A stretch of 37,345 nucleotides of DNA, from assembly GCA_003724285.1 (NCBI GenBank), contig RHFB01000033.1:1-37345 (forward strand), given 5' to 3'. Under the pieces are notes generated by a model, which was not told where the DNA came from, searched no databases, and saw nothing but the letters and a program-made list of their open reading frames with translations. Of this stretch, positions 23,603 to 30,877 are shown piece after piece. Position numbers and translations under genes: made by a program. This DNA comes from Nitrosopumilus sp. H13 (GTDB taxonomy: Archaea > Thermoproteota > Nitrososphaeria > Nitrososphaerales > Nitrosopumilaceae). How positions within the stretch are numbered: position 1 is the stretch's first letter; each line of letters opens with the position of its first letter.

Positions 23603-24238
23603 GTGGATTTTGTAGACTTGTTCCCGTTTGCCCCTGAAGTGGGCTATCCGCTCCTAGCACTCGTAAACTTTTTTGGCTCGCTTGTGCCATTTGTCCCGCT
23701 TCCGGGATTCTTGCTGCTTGCAACAATGGCAGTAGGCGATCAGTTTGATCTGCACGTGATTGCAATCCTCTCTGCAGTTACGGCTACTGCGGCAAAGCAG
23801 ATAATCTTCTATGCAAGCTATGGCAGCAGAAAAATCGTAAGTGAAAAGACAAGACTGCGGCTGCGCCCCTTTGAGAGACTGGTGAAAAAATACGGGGCGG
23901 CGGCGGCATTTGTAGCGGCTGCCACCCCCATCCCAGACGACCTGGTGTATGTGCCGCTGGGACTTGCAAGATATAATCCAAGGAGGTTCTTTATTGCCAC
24001 CCTGTCAGGCAAGTTTGTACTGAGCTACGCCATTGTGTTTGTATCCCACTACCTGGGCCTCTCATTGATAGAGCCGTTCATTGAGAATATAGATGACGCC
24101 ACGCCCATATACATCGGCATAGTCGCGTTTGGAGCTGCCATGACCATAGTAGTAATACTGATGCTCAGGCTTGACTGGGAGAGGATACTGGGCCGGTTTG
24201 CTCCATGGACGCTTGATGATAATGATGACAAAAACTAG
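23603..24238 (+). CDS. VTT/DedA-family (SNARE-associated-type) membrane protein
   Basis: The 211-residue protein has about five hydrophobic segments. These include YPLLALVNFFGSLVPFVPLP at the N-terminus, AIVFVSHYLGLSLIEPF later, and IYIGIVAFGAAMTIVVILML near the C-terminus. The family's half-helix and substrate-loop features are present: GSLVPFVPLPGFLLL, and KKYGAAAAFVAAATPIPDDLVYVPLGLARYNP with the conserved Pro-x-Pro and downstream acidic pair. DedA/VTT proteins are thought to flip phospholipids or polyprenyl lipids. GTG 23603 is chosen by the promoter and because the hydrophobic part starts soon after. Its stop shares CTAG with the convergent mpg gene. Confidence 0.85.
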   Translation: MDFVDLFPFAPEVGYPLLALVNFFGSLVPFVPLPGFLLLATMAVGDQFDLHVIAILSAVTATAAKQIIFYASYGSRKIVSEKTRLRLRPFERLVKKYGAAAAFVAAATPIPDDLVYVPLGLARYNPRRFFIATLSGKFVLSYAIVFVSHYLGLSLIEPFIENIDDATPIYIGIVAFGAAMTIVVILMLRLDWERILGRFAPWTLDDNDDKN

Positions 24239-24786
24239 TCGCTCTTGAAATTCCACTGCCTGTCTGTTGCCTGTCTTATTCCTATTCTTGCAGATGCGGT
24301 GATCTTTTTGGGTCTTGGGCCGTCTGCAACGTACAACCCCGTGCAGCTGGTCAGATCCGTCCCGTAGTGGCTACTTGTAATTCCCATTGCCTGGGCAAGC
24401 TTTGCCGGTCCGTCTGCCAGATTATTCACGCCTGTCATGCCACGATTATTCTGCATCATCTTGATGCCCTTTTCTGGCCTGACTGCCCTGATGAGCACAG
24501 CGCCTGCCTCCACACCGGGGCTCCTTGCGACAATGTTAAAGCAGTAGTGCATGCCGTATGTGAAATAGACGTATGCCGTCCCTACCTCGCCGAACATGGC
24601 CCTGTTCCTGTCTGTCATGTTTCTAAACGCGTGGCTTGCGGGATCATCCCTGTGCTTGTATGCCTCTGTCTCTGTTATCACGCCGGATATGATGCCCCTT
24701 CCAACCCTGCGGATCAGCATCTTTCCCAAAAGATCCCTTGCCACCCTTGCCGTGTCCCGCCGGTAAAATCTCCTAGGAATACTCAA
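24235..24786 (-). CDS. DNA-3-methyladenine glycosylase (AAG/MPG family)
   Basis: The 183-residue protein matches the human AAG/MPG fold family: ARDLLGKMLIRRV, ITETEAYKHRDDPASHAFRN (catalytic Glu in the TEAY segment), NRAMFGEVGTAYVYFTYGMHYCFNIVAR, AVLIRAVRPEKG, and LADGPAKLAQAMGI. It removes alkylated and deaminated purines in base excision repair. The start is TTG 24786, overlapping the udg 3' end by 14 nt, so it is translated from the same message as the uracil glycosylase. Length is slightly short for bacterial members but the active site is complete. It is convergent with the VTT gene. Confidence 0.93.
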   Translation of the reverse strand: MSIPRRFYRRDTARVARDLLGKMLIRRVGRGIISGVITETEAYKHRDDPASHAFRNMTDRNRAMFGEVGTAYVYFTYGMHYCFNIVARSPGVEAGAVLIRAVRPEKGIKMMQNNRGMTGVNNLADGPAKLAQAMGITSSHYGTDLTSCTGLYVADGPRPKKITASARIGIRQATDRQWNFKSD

Positions 24787-25360
24787 TGTCTACCGGAACA
24801 TCCCTGCCGTTTTTTAATTCTCTGATCAGCGAGAACATTCTTGCAATGTCGCCGTCTAGCACCTCTACTAGGCCAGAGTTGTAGATGGTGGCAGCAGGAT
24901 GAACCGTAATAAAGTACAGCTGCCCGTCCTTTCTTGCAATCTTGCCCCTGTACTTTGTAATCTCTGCTCCGCCTAGCACCGAGCCAAACGCTGTATTTCC
25001 CAGCACGCAGACCATGCTGGGCCTGATTGCCGCAAGCTCCTCTGCCAGATATCCACTGCATGCCTCTCTCTCCTCTGTCTTTGGAACCCTGTTCCCCGGA
25101 GGCCTGCACTTTACCACGTTGGTAATGTAGACATCATCCCTTGATATGCCGGCCCTCTCCAGTGATTCGGAGAGTATCCTTCCGGCCGCCCCTACAAACG
25201 GCTCGCCGCGCTCATCCTCGTTTCTTCCCGGAGCCTCGCCTACAAACACCACGTCTGCATTGCTACTGCCCTTTCCCGGAACCGCGTTTGTCCTGGTCTT
25301 GCACAGTTCACATCTGGTACAAGAGATGACGTCCTGCCTTGTCTGCTTTAGACTCTTCAT
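24773..25360 (-). CDS. Type 4 uracil-DNA glycosylase (Fe-S)
   Basis: The 195-residue protein has the family 4 UDG hallmarks. Cluster-binding cysteines occur in ISCTRCELC (Cys 14 and 17) plus a later pair bracketing KCRPPGNRVPKTEEREAC. Motif A is GEAPGRNEDERGEPFVG, and the C-terminal motif is VHPAATIYNSG. It excises uracil from DNA, an important job in archaea whose polymerases stall at uracil. The ATG at 25360 lies one nucleotide after the TGA of the frameshifted small gene and the 3' end overlaps mpg, so all three form one operon for base excision repair. Confidence 0.94.
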   Translation of the reverse strand: MKSLKQTRQDVISCTRCELCKTRTNAVPGKGSSNADVVFVGEAPGRNEDERGEPFVGAAGRILSESLERAGISRDDVYITNVVKCRPPGNRVPKTEEREACSGYLAEELAAIRPSMVCVLGNTAFGSVLGGAEITKYRGKIARKDGQLYFITVHPAATIYNSGLVEVLDGDIARMFSLIRELKNGRDVPVDIEYS

Positions 25361-25361
25361 C

Positions 25362-25630
25362 TCATGCTCCTGACCGCCGCCAGTTGTACCGTCTCATGTC
25401 AATTGAGGCAATCTTCATGTCCGATATTAGGTATCCGCCTCTGATCATCTCTTCAGGCATGTGATCCCTGCATTCTAGCCAGATATTGCCGGCATTGTAA
25501 AATAGTACTCGTCCTCAAAGTCATAGTCGGCCCTGCCTTCCTTGCGCAAAAACTCAAAATACATAGAGCAGTCCTGGTAAAAGTCGCCGTTTCGCGGATT
25601 GGCCATGAATCCACGTGTCCGGACCTGCAT
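25362..25630 (-). pseudogene. Frameshifted ~89-residue gene at the head of the udg-mpg operon
   Basis: From ATG 25630 the reverse strand encodes MQVRTRGFMANPRNGDFYQD through DYDFEDEYYF, then runs into an early stop at 25475 (51 aa in all). In another frame the text continues naturally, YNAGNIWLECRDHMPEEMIR onward, to TGA at 25362. The join falls at a run of four T (25499-25502, minus strand). One added T gives a smooth 89-residue acidic protein. The 269-nt length is one short of 90 codons. The leaderless TATA spacing (25651-25656) and tight join to udg show it was a genuine gene. Recent mutation, a sequence error or programmed frameshifting are possible. No family is recognised, but GNIWLECRD and YLISDMKI look like folded protein. 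An alternative is two small ORFs of 51 and 32 aa. Confidence 0.62.
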
Positions 25631-25650
25631 TTTTTTGCAAGAGTGAGCAG

Positions 25651-25656
25651 TTTTAG
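25651..25656 (-). promoter_or_regulatory. TATA-like box for the small gene-udg-mpg operon
   Basis: TTTTAG on the plus strand (CTAAAA on the reverse) is centred about 24 nt upstream of ATG 25630. No separate promoter is evident for udg or mpg. Confidence 0.4.
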
Positions 25657-25694
25657 TCTTGGGTGTCTGTTTTTTTCAATCAAGCCCGGCAAAG

Positions 25695-25702
25695 TAATTT
25701 AT
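25695..25702 (+). promoter_or_regulatory. TATA-like box for the PIN-ATPase-KH gene
   Basis: TAATTTAT is centred 28 nt before ATG 25726, arguing against the track start at 25663. Confidence 0.5.
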
Positions 25703-25725
25703 GGAATCCATTCCGGGGCTCAGTC

Positions 25726-27540
25726 ATGCAGAGAATAGTGGCAGATACCAGCGTCATAATCAACGGCCAGCTGCTCTCCCAGATAGAGGCAGGCTCCATA
25801 CGCGATGCACAGATAATCATACCGCAGGCAGTCTTTGACGAGCTCCAGTCCCAGGCTGCAAGCAAAAAGGAGCAGGGCTTTGTGGGGCTGGAAAAAATCC
25901 GCAGACTAAAGGCGCTAGCAGAAAGCCACGGTCTAGAGGTGGCAATGAAGGGCTCGCACCCGTCCACTGAGGACATCAGGCTTGCAGACCGCGGCAGGAT
26001 TGACGCGCTGATCACCGACATGGCAAAGCAGGAGGATGCCACACTGTACACGTCTGACAATGTGCAGCATCTGGTGGCGCAGGCAGAGGGAATTGGAACC
26101 GTGCTTTTGCGCTCTGCGCCAAAGGAATCGGACCTTGAATTCCTAAAGTACTTTGATTCGGAGACCATGAGCATACACCTCAAGGAGCGGCAGCGTCCGC
26201 TTGCAAAAAGAGGCATGCCGGGAACATTTACACTCACAGAGGTAGGAGACGAGCCGCTATCCAAAGAGTATCTGGAGATGATTGCCTCGCAGATATTTGA
26301 CGCAGTAGAGGCAGTGGACTCGAGCACAATAGATATCTCAAAGACTGGCGCCTCTGTAATCCAGCACGACGACTATCGCATTGCAATCACGCACCCGCCG
26401 TTTTCAGAATCCTATGAGATCACAATAGTGCACCCGATAGTAAAGATGTCCCTTGAAGACTATGACGTATCTGAAAAACTAATGGAGCGGTTCTCTGATG
26501 CGGCAGAGGGGATAGTGATCTCTGGCGCCCCGGGATCCGGCAAGAGCACGCTTGCATCAGGGCTTGCCAACTTTTACCACTCCAAGAAGAGAATAGTAAA
26601 GACCTTCGAGTCTCCCCGGGACCTCCAGGTGGACCCCGGGATCACCCAGTACAGCAAGCTAGAGGGCAGCTTTGATAATGCGGCAGACATACTATTGCTT
26701 GTCCGCCCAGACTATACGATATTTGACGAGGTCCGGCGCCGCGAGGACTTTGGGACGTTTGCAGACCTGAGGCTGACCGGGGTGGGGATGGTCGGCGTAA
26801 TCCATGCAAGCTCGCCGCTTGATGCCATCCAGAGGTTCATAGGCAAGATAGAGCTGGGCATAATCCCAAGCGTGCTTGACACCGTGGTGTTTGTAAAAAA
26901 CGGCATGATTGCAAAGGTGTACGACCTAGAGCTAAAGGTAAAGGTGCCCTCTGGCATGACAGAGTCAGACCTTGCCAGGCCGGTAATCGAGATCCGGGAC
27001 TTTGCAGACGGCACGCTAGAGCACGAGATATACACGTTTGGGGAGGAGAACGTGATCGTCCCCGTCTCAAAGCTCGACAAAAAGCCGGGGCTCGAAAAAC
27101 TTGCAGAAGACAAGATCCGCGAGGTCTTCAAGAGGTATGATCCCGGGGCGACAGTCGAGGTTCTCTCTGATAACAAGGTGCGGGTGTTTGCCGACGAGGG
27201 ATGCATAGCTTCGATAATCGGCCGCGGAGGCTCCAACATCGGGGAGATTGAAAGGTCGCTTGGGGTCCGCGTGGACGTGGTACCGCGCGACTCTGTAGGT
27301 GCGGCAGAAGTCCAAGGCGTCCAGTTTACCTATTCGGAGACGCACGGCATGATATTACTTGTGGTGGGGCGCGAGTACGCGTCAATGCAAGCCGACGTGC
27401 TGATAGATGGCAGGCATGTCGCATCAAAGAGGGTGGGAAGAAAGGGACAGATAAAGATCCCAAGGCACTCGGGCGCAGGCAGGAGCATATCTGACTCGGA
27501 CTTAAAGGGCGAGATCAAGCTAGTGCTCAGAGATTCCTGA
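25726..27540 (+). CDS. PINA-type protein: PIN domain, VirB11/PilT-like ATPase and KH domain
   Basis: The 604-residue protein has a PIN nuclease-fold domain at residues 1-130 (RIVADTSVIINGQLL, later DALITDMAKQEDATLYTSD, with the acidic residues). A linker follows, then a secretion-type P-loop ATPase: Walker A GAPGSGKST at 267-275, acidic Walker B region LVRPDYTIFDEVR, and GVGMVGVIHASSPLDAI. A KH domain is near the C-terminus (CIASIIGRGGSNIGEIERSLGVRVDV). The same arrangement occurs in Sulfolobus PINA, described as a hexameric ATPase promoting Holliday-junction branch migration. It is ubiquitous in archaea. The track's 21 extra N-terminal residues precede the TATA-defined start and are dropped. 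It converges on, and overlaps by 14 nt, the DtxR-family gene. Confidence 0.9.
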   Translation: MQRIVADTSVIINGQLLSQIEAGSIRDAQIIIPQAVFDELQSQAASKKEQGFVGLEKIRRLKALAESHGLEVAMKGSHPSTEDIRLADRGRIDALITDMAKQEDATLYTSDNVQHLVAQAEGIGTVLLRSAPKESDLEFLKYFDSETMSIHLKERQRPLAKRGMPGTFTLTEVGDEPLSKEYLEMIASQIFDAVEAVDSSTIDISKTGASVIQHDDYRIAITHPPFSESYEITIVHPIVKMSLEDYDVSEKLMERFSDAAEGIVISGAPGSGKSTLASGLANFYHSKKRIVKTFESPRDLQVDPGITQYSKLEGSFDNAADILLLVRPDYTIFDEVRRREDFGTFADLRLTGVGMVGVIHASSPLDAIQRFIGKIELGIIPSVLDTVVFVKNGMIAKVYDLELKVKVPSGMTESDLARPVIEIRDFADGTLEHEIYTFGEENVIVPVSKLDKKPGLEKLAEDKIREVFKRYDPGATVEVLSDNKVRVFADEGCIASIIGRGGSNIGEIERSLGVRVDVVPRDSVGAAEVQGVQFTYSETHGMILLVVGREYASMQADVLIDGRHVASKRVGRKGQIKIPRHSGAGRSISDSDLKGEIKLVLRDS

Positions 27541-27991
27541 AATTCTCGACTATCTTGGGGTTTGCCCTGAGAAACGTAATGAACTTTCGCAGCTGCTTTA
27601 TAGTCTTTGGATCCAGATGGTGCTCTATGCCCTCTGCATCCCTGTTTGCAGTCTCGTATCCCACCCCCAGTATCTCAAAGAACTCTAGCAGTATCCCGTG
27701 CTTTTGCCTGATGCCGTCTGCAATGCGGCTCCCCTTTTCTGTGAGGTTGATTCCGTGGTACTTTTCATACTCTAAAAACCCGCCCTCGTCTAGCCTCTGG
27801 AGCATCTTTGTGACGCTCGGGGCGCTCACCTCCATGTACCTGGATATGTCCAGAGTAGTGGCATACCCCTTTAGCTCTACCAATTCTGATATCACCTCTA
27901 GATAGTCCTCCATTCTCGAGCTTGACTGGCTCCTCTCTGAACGGTGGGCCGCCTTTATCGAATCCAGCCTCCTAGAGTTTTTTGCCTTCAC
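27527..27991 (-). CDS. DtxR/MntR-family metal-dependent transcriptional regulator
   Basis: The 154-residue protein has the DtxR layout. An N-terminal winged helix has MEDYLEVISELVELKGYATT, then DISRYMEVSAPSVTKMLQRLDEGG as the helix-turn-helix and YEKYHGINLTEKG as the wing. The dimerisation/metal domain has RQKHGILLEFFEILGV and DAEGIEHHLDPKTIKQLRKFI, with the Glu-His-His metal ligands. Such repressors sense Mn2+ or Fe2+ and control metal uptake. There is no SH3-like third domain. A TATA-like box 26 nt before GTG 27991 supports the longer start with a basic N-terminal extension (KAKNSRRLDSIKAAHRSERS); ATG 27913 is the classic family start. No transporter is adjacent, so its targets are elsewhere or itself. 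Confidence 0.9.
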   Translation of the reverse strand: MKAKNSRRLDSIKAAHRSERSQSSSRMEDYLEVISELVELKGYATTLDISRYMEVSAPSVTKMLQRLDEGGFLEYEKYHGINLTEKGSRIADGIRQKHGILLEFFEILGVGYETANRDAEGIEHHLDPKTIKQLRKFITFLRANPKIVENFRNL

Positions 27992-28012
27992 TTCCTGTAT
28001 GTGGCAGGCTCC

Positions 28013-28021
28013 TAGTATAAT
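28013..28021 (-). promoter_or_regulatory. TATA-like box for the DtxR-family gene
   Basis: The reverse strand reads ATTATACTA, centred 26 nt upstream of GTG 27991. Confidence 0.5.
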
Positions 28022-28079
28022 TGGATGTCCACTTGTTATCCAATATTGACTTGCAAGTAATTACTATTGATCCTAGAGT

Positions 28080-28087
28080 CTTAACTA
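28080..28087 (+). promoter_or_regulatory. TATA-like box for the 115-aa gene
   Basis: CTTAACTA is centred 27 nt before ATG 28111, which supports that ATG over the track start at 28021. Confidence 0.45.
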
Positions 28088-28110
28088 ATCACGCCCTGAT
28101 TCCCCACAGA

Positions 28111-28458
28111 ATGGATCCTCTAAAGGCACGACTAGAGCAGATAAAAAAGTCCGCCGATTCTGCAAAGCGCAGGGCCAGCCTGTACTCGGAACTAGCGGGA
28201 ATCTCTGACAAACGCACGGCCACGTCGCTTGGGGCACTCCAAAAGGCCTCTGCTCCGGGCAAAAAGCTCCAAAAGATAGGATTCATGATGCTGTGGGTCC
28301 CAGAGCCCACGGGGGTGACGTGCGCAGTGGGAGCTCCGATGATTGTGGCGGGACGGTACCTTGACAAAAAGTACAACGGAACCACGATACACGACATTGG
28401 CCACGAGACAAAGAACACACTCTCCTCGATTAACGACTTTAAGAACACCATACTGTGA
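28111..28458 (+). CDS. Small protein of unknown function with a central hydrophobic segment
   Basis: The 115-residue protein starts MDPLKARLEQIKKSADSAKR. A basic helical N-terminal half leads to a moderately hydrophobic, Gly/Pro-containing stretch (IGFMMLWVPEPTGVTCAVGAPMIVAGRYL), which may be membrane-associated or the core of a small fold. The tail is polar (DIGHETKNTLSSINDF). No family is recognised. The 145-aa version in the track adds residues encoded by the promoter region between this gene and the DtxR gene and is not favoured. A DUF192 gene follows 35 nt downstream with its own TATA-like box. Confidence 0.62.
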   Translation: MDPLKARLEQIKKSADSAKRRASLYSELAGISDKRTATSLGALQKASAPGKKLQKIGFMMLWVPEPTGVTCAVGAPMIVAGRYLDKKYNGTTIHDIGHETKNTLSSINDFKNTIL

Positions 28459-28463
28459 CTTGG

Positions 28464-28472
28464 TTTTTAAAA
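28464..28472 (+). promoter_or_regulatory. TATA-like box for the DUF192 gene
   Basis: TTTTTAAAA is centred 26 nt before ATG 28494. Confidence 0.55.
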
Positions 28473-28493
28473 GGAACCCGTACACCACATCTC

Positions 28494-28985
28494 ATGACCA
28501 CCCGGACGCAGGTACTGGTTCCCATAATCATCGCTGCAGTAATAGTGGGCGTGGTGGGACTGTCTACCCTGCCCGGTGATGCCAAGCGCGCGTCTTCTGA
28601 GTTTCCGATAGGGACGATCAAAATAGACGACGTGGTGCTGCAGGTGCAGATTGCAGACACGGAGGCCAGGCGCGCAGGAGGGCTGATGTTCCAAGATCAG
28701 CTGCCGTATGACGAGGGAATGATATTCGTATTTGATCAGCCCGGAAACTATGGCCTATGGATGCGCAACATGCAGTTTGCGCTGGATATGATCTGGTTTG
28801 ATGCTGACGGCAGGGTGGTGGATATAATCCAGGGAGTCCCGCCGTGCATTACCGTAGAGGAGATAATAAGCTGTGATACGTACCAGCCAGAAGGCAAGGC
28901 GTCTTACATACTAGAGGTGACATCAGGGTTTGTCGAAAAATACGACATTACCCGGGATTCCATACTTACAGTAATCTCGATTTGA
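28494..28985 (+). CDS. Membrane-anchored or exported DUF192 protein
   Basis: The 163-residue protein opens with a signal anchor (VLVPIIIAAVIVGVVGLSTL) and continues as a DUF192 domain: VQIADTEARRAGGLMFQDQL, then GMIFVFDQPGNYGLWMRNMQFALDMIWFD, the family's most conserved part, and an extracytoplasmic end with two Cys (PPCITVEEIISCDTYQPEG) that could form a disulphide. DUF192 proteins are small beta-rich domains of unknown biochemical role. ATG 28494 is chosen by TATA spacing and because it places the hydrophobic helix at the N-terminus. It precedes another N-terminally anchored protein, so this stretch may be devoted to the cell envelope. Confidence 0.87.
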   Translation: MTTRTQVLVPIIIAAVIVGVVGLSTLPGDAKRASSEFPIGTIKIDDVVLQVQIADTEARRAGGLMFQDQLPYDEGMIFVFDQPGNYGLWMRNMQFALDMIWFDADGRVVDIIQGVPPCITVEEIISCDTYQPEGKASYILEVTSGFVEKYDITRDSILTVISI

Positions 28986-28995
28986 GATTGCAAAA

Positions 28996-29003
28996 GCTTA
29001 TCT
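28996..29003 (+). promoter_or_regulatory. TATA-like box for the secreted unknown
   Basis: GCTTATCT is centred 27 nt before ATG 29027. Confidence 0.4.
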
Positions 29004-29026
29004 TTGAATGACAATCCCCGGAACCC

Positions 29027-29650
29027 ATGAACATGCTGATCCTGGGACTGGCTGCAGTCGCAGCAATAACTGTTGCAAGCCTTGTCATTTTTGCACAGCC
29101 TGGAGAAGAGCCGCCTGCAAAATCATACGCAAACGACTTTACGTTCTCTGACATTATAGTGATCGAGGAGGGCCTGACCGCCTATAACCTGAGCCTTTCT
29201 GCCCCGGCTCCGATTACCGACTCGACGATAGACCAGTACTGCACGTATTTTGATGCAGACGGCAAGCAGCACTATGTCTCGTACTGTACCACCACGGCGC
29301 TAGTAGAGTCAGGTGCCACGGTGGGAAACATCAACATCGGGGGGACAGTAGACGGCGGACCGGTGTTGGCCGTGGCCCTAGTAGAGTCGGCATCCCTTGA
29401 TCCCGGGAGGGCAGAGGGCGTCTTTGAGGTGATGGCCAGGACTCTTGTGTGCGACTGCTGGGCAGATGTGCGCCCCGGCGGATTTGCATCAATCCAAGAG
29501 TGGATGGACGAGGTAAGAATGCAGTTTGCCGCCTCTGATCAGAGCCTTCCCCTAAAGTCGAGGATCTCAGGCCTTGACCAAAAGGATCTAGTGCTGGAGA
29601 TCAGCCTGACAGACAACCTGTATCTGTGGGCGCTGGTAGTGACAAAGTAG
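29027..29650 (+). CDS. Membrane-anchored extracytoplasmic protein, unknown function
   Basis: The 207-residue protein begins with a signal anchor (MLILGLAAVAAITVASLVIF) followed by an extracytoplasmic domain with two spaced cysteine pairs (QYCTYFDADGKQHYVSYCT and TLVCDCWADV). These suggest disulphides or a metal site, although two of the cysteines form a CxC. The rest is strand-rich and acidic and ends EISLTDNLYLWALVVTK. No domain is recognised. It is flanked by the anchored DUF192 protein and a TSUP permease, each with its own TATA-like box. Confidence 0.7.
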   Translation: MNMLILGLAAVAAITVASLVIFAQPGEEPPAKSYANDFTFSDIIVIEEGLTAYNLSLSAPAPITDSTIDQYCTYFDADGKQHYVSYCTTTALVESGATVGNINIGGTVDGGPVLAVALVESASLDPGRAEGVFEVMARTLVCDCWADVRPGGFASIQEWMDEVRMQFAASDQSLPLKSRISGLDQKDLVLEISLTDNLYLWALVVTK

Positions 29651-29660
29651 TCTAATATAT
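29651..29660 (+). promoter_or_regulatory. TATA-like box for the TSUP permease gene
   Basis: TCTAATATAT is centred 26 nt before ATG 29682, favouring that ATG over the upstream start in the track. Confidence 0.5.
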
Positions 29661-29681
29661 CACGGAGTGCTTGGGACTGCG

Positions 29682-30440
29682 ATGATTGATCAGCTGTGGC
29701 TTGTGCCGCTGGGGTTTGCAGCCGGAGTGCTCGGCTCTATGATCGGGCTTGGCGGCGGAATAATAATAGTGCCGGTACTGACGTTTCTGGGGTTTCCGCC
29801 GACCCTGGCTGCAAGCAACAGCCTCTTTGCCACTCTGAGCAATGCAGCCGCATCAAGCATTGCATACTCGCGACAAAAAAGAATAGAGTACCGGCTCGGG
29901 ATAAAGCTCGGACTGGTCTCTGTCCCCGGGGCCGTGATTGGCGCGCTCGTCTCTGCCGACGTGACCCCTGCAACGTTCAAGATATTGTTCGGAGTGGTAC
30001 TGGTGGCATCCGTATCCTACATGCTGCTACGGAGACGGCTTGAGGGCGACAACTCCTCGATGCCTGCATTGATGGTGGTGCTTGTCGTGTCTGCAAGCTT
30101 TTTTGCAGGCATTATATCTGCCTTTTTTGGAATCGGCGGCGGCATTGTCTTTGTGCCGCTGATGGTTGCAGGAATGGGCATGTCTATGAGGCGGGCGGCG
30201 CCGACATCACAGCTGGTGCTGCTGTTTGCGTCATTCTCCGGGGTAATCACTCACAGCATTCTGGGGCACCCGGACTTTGCGCAGGCAGGCCTGCTTGCCG
30301 CCGGAGCCTTTTTTGGGGGACTGGCAGGCTCTAGGCTTTCTGCAGGTGTTCGGGAAAAATACCTGCTATTGCTTGCATCTGCTGCAATACTGGCCGCCGC
30401 CGCAAGGCTCTTTGCAGACTCTGTCACGCCCGGCGTGTGA
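29682..30440 (+). CDS. TauE/SafE (TSUP, DUF81) family permease
   Basis: The 252-residue membrane protein shows the duplicated TSUP architecture. The first half carries AGVLGSMIGLGGGIIIVPVLTFLGFPP and the second the matching AGIISAFFGIGGGIVFVPLMVAGMGM, each a GxGGG-x2-VP signature. About seven to eight membrane segments are present. TSUP proteins export or import sulfite, sulfoacetate or related organosulfur anions; the substrate is unknown here. ATG 29682 gives MIDQLWLVPLG, a short polar cap before the first helix, and matches the TATA spacing. Confidence 0.9.
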   Translation: MIDQLWLVPLGFAAGVLGSMIGLGGGIIIVPVLTFLGFPPTLAASNSLFATLSNAAASSIAYSRQKRIEYRLGIKLGLVSVPGAVIGALVSADVTPATFKILFGVVLVASVSYMLLRRRLEGDNSSMPALMVVLVVSASFFAGIISAFFGIGGGIVFVPLMVAGMGMSMRRAAPTSQLVLLFASFSGVITHSILGHPDFAQAGLLAAGAFFGGLAGSRLSAGVREKYLLLLASAAILAAAARLFADSVTPGV

Positions 30441-30447
30441 TCGCAGG

Positions 30448-30456
30448 CTTTTATAC
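30448..30456 (+). promoter_or_regulatory. TATA-like box about 26 nt upstream of TTG 30478
   Basis: CTTTTATAC could start transcription at TTG 30478, which opens a 103-aa ORF reading through the G10 tract, or produce a leader for the 71-aa gene. Confidence 0.35.
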
Positions 30457-30542
30457 TCATTTTGAGACTGGTACTGTTTGTCAGATTGTATGATCTGGCA
30501 GCTGGGGAGACTAGTCGGCTCCTCGGTTTTATCTCCGAATGG

Positions 30543-30550
30543 TTTTTTAA
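30543..30550 (+). promoter_or_regulatory. TATA-like box immediately upstream of the G10 tract
   Basis: TTTTTTAA is centred 27 nt before ATG 30574. Ten consecutive G lie in the spacer between this box and the start codon. Confidence 0.45.
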
Positions 30551-30551
30551 C

Positions 30552-30561
30552 GGGGGGGGGG
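30552..30561 (+). repeat. Homopolymer tract of ten G
   Basis: C followed by ten G and then TATGG. It lies between a TATA-like box and ATG 30574, or inside the longer TTG-initiated ORF. It is by far the longest G run noticed in the window. Such tracts slip readily during replication. Confidence 0.9.
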
Positions 30562-30573
30562 TATGGAACTTTA

Positions 30574-30789
30574 ATGATGGACTGTCAATTCGCGATATAC
30601 TGTGACAAAGCACGCGCGTCTGAAATAAGAATACATAAAGTCACATGCGTTGACCATAAAAAGGATCAAGGGCATGATGACGAGTGGTTTTATGCTCCCA
30701 CCTATGCCAATGCAAAAATCATTGCAGATTTGCTGCACCGGGATCGCAGTCTTGATGTAAAAGATTGTGGTAACTGCCATCCTTCCTAA
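30574..30789 (+). CDS. Small Cys/His-rich protein, putative metal-binding
   Basis: The 71-residue protein starts MMDCQFAIYCDKARASEIRI. It contains HKVTCVDHKK (Cys-x2-His) and ends VKDCGNCHPS (Cys-x2-Cys-His), bracketing an aromatic strand-helix segment (EWFYAPTYANAKIIADLLHR). This arrangement recalls small zinc-binding proteins in which a first Cys/His knuckle, an aromatic strand, a helix and a last CxxC form one fold. ATG 30574 matches the TATA box next to the G tract. The ORF track extends it to TTG 30478 (103 aa), reading the G run as GGG triplets, which is also promoter-supported. Function unknown. Confidence 0.65.
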   Translation: MMDCQFAIYCDKARASEIRIHKVTCVDHKKDQGHDDEWFYAPTYANAKIIADLLHRDRSLDVKDCGNCHPS

Positions 30790-30877
30790 TCCCCCGTCTA
30801 GGATTATCTCAAATTTAAGATCTGCCGAATCTGGTAAATACATGCACTATTTTGCATTTGACTTGGCTATGTGTGGT

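Noticed and set aside
28021-28110. N-terminal 30 residues of the track's 145-aa ORF
   Set aside because: They are translated from the promoter region and the TATA-like box supports ATG 28111.
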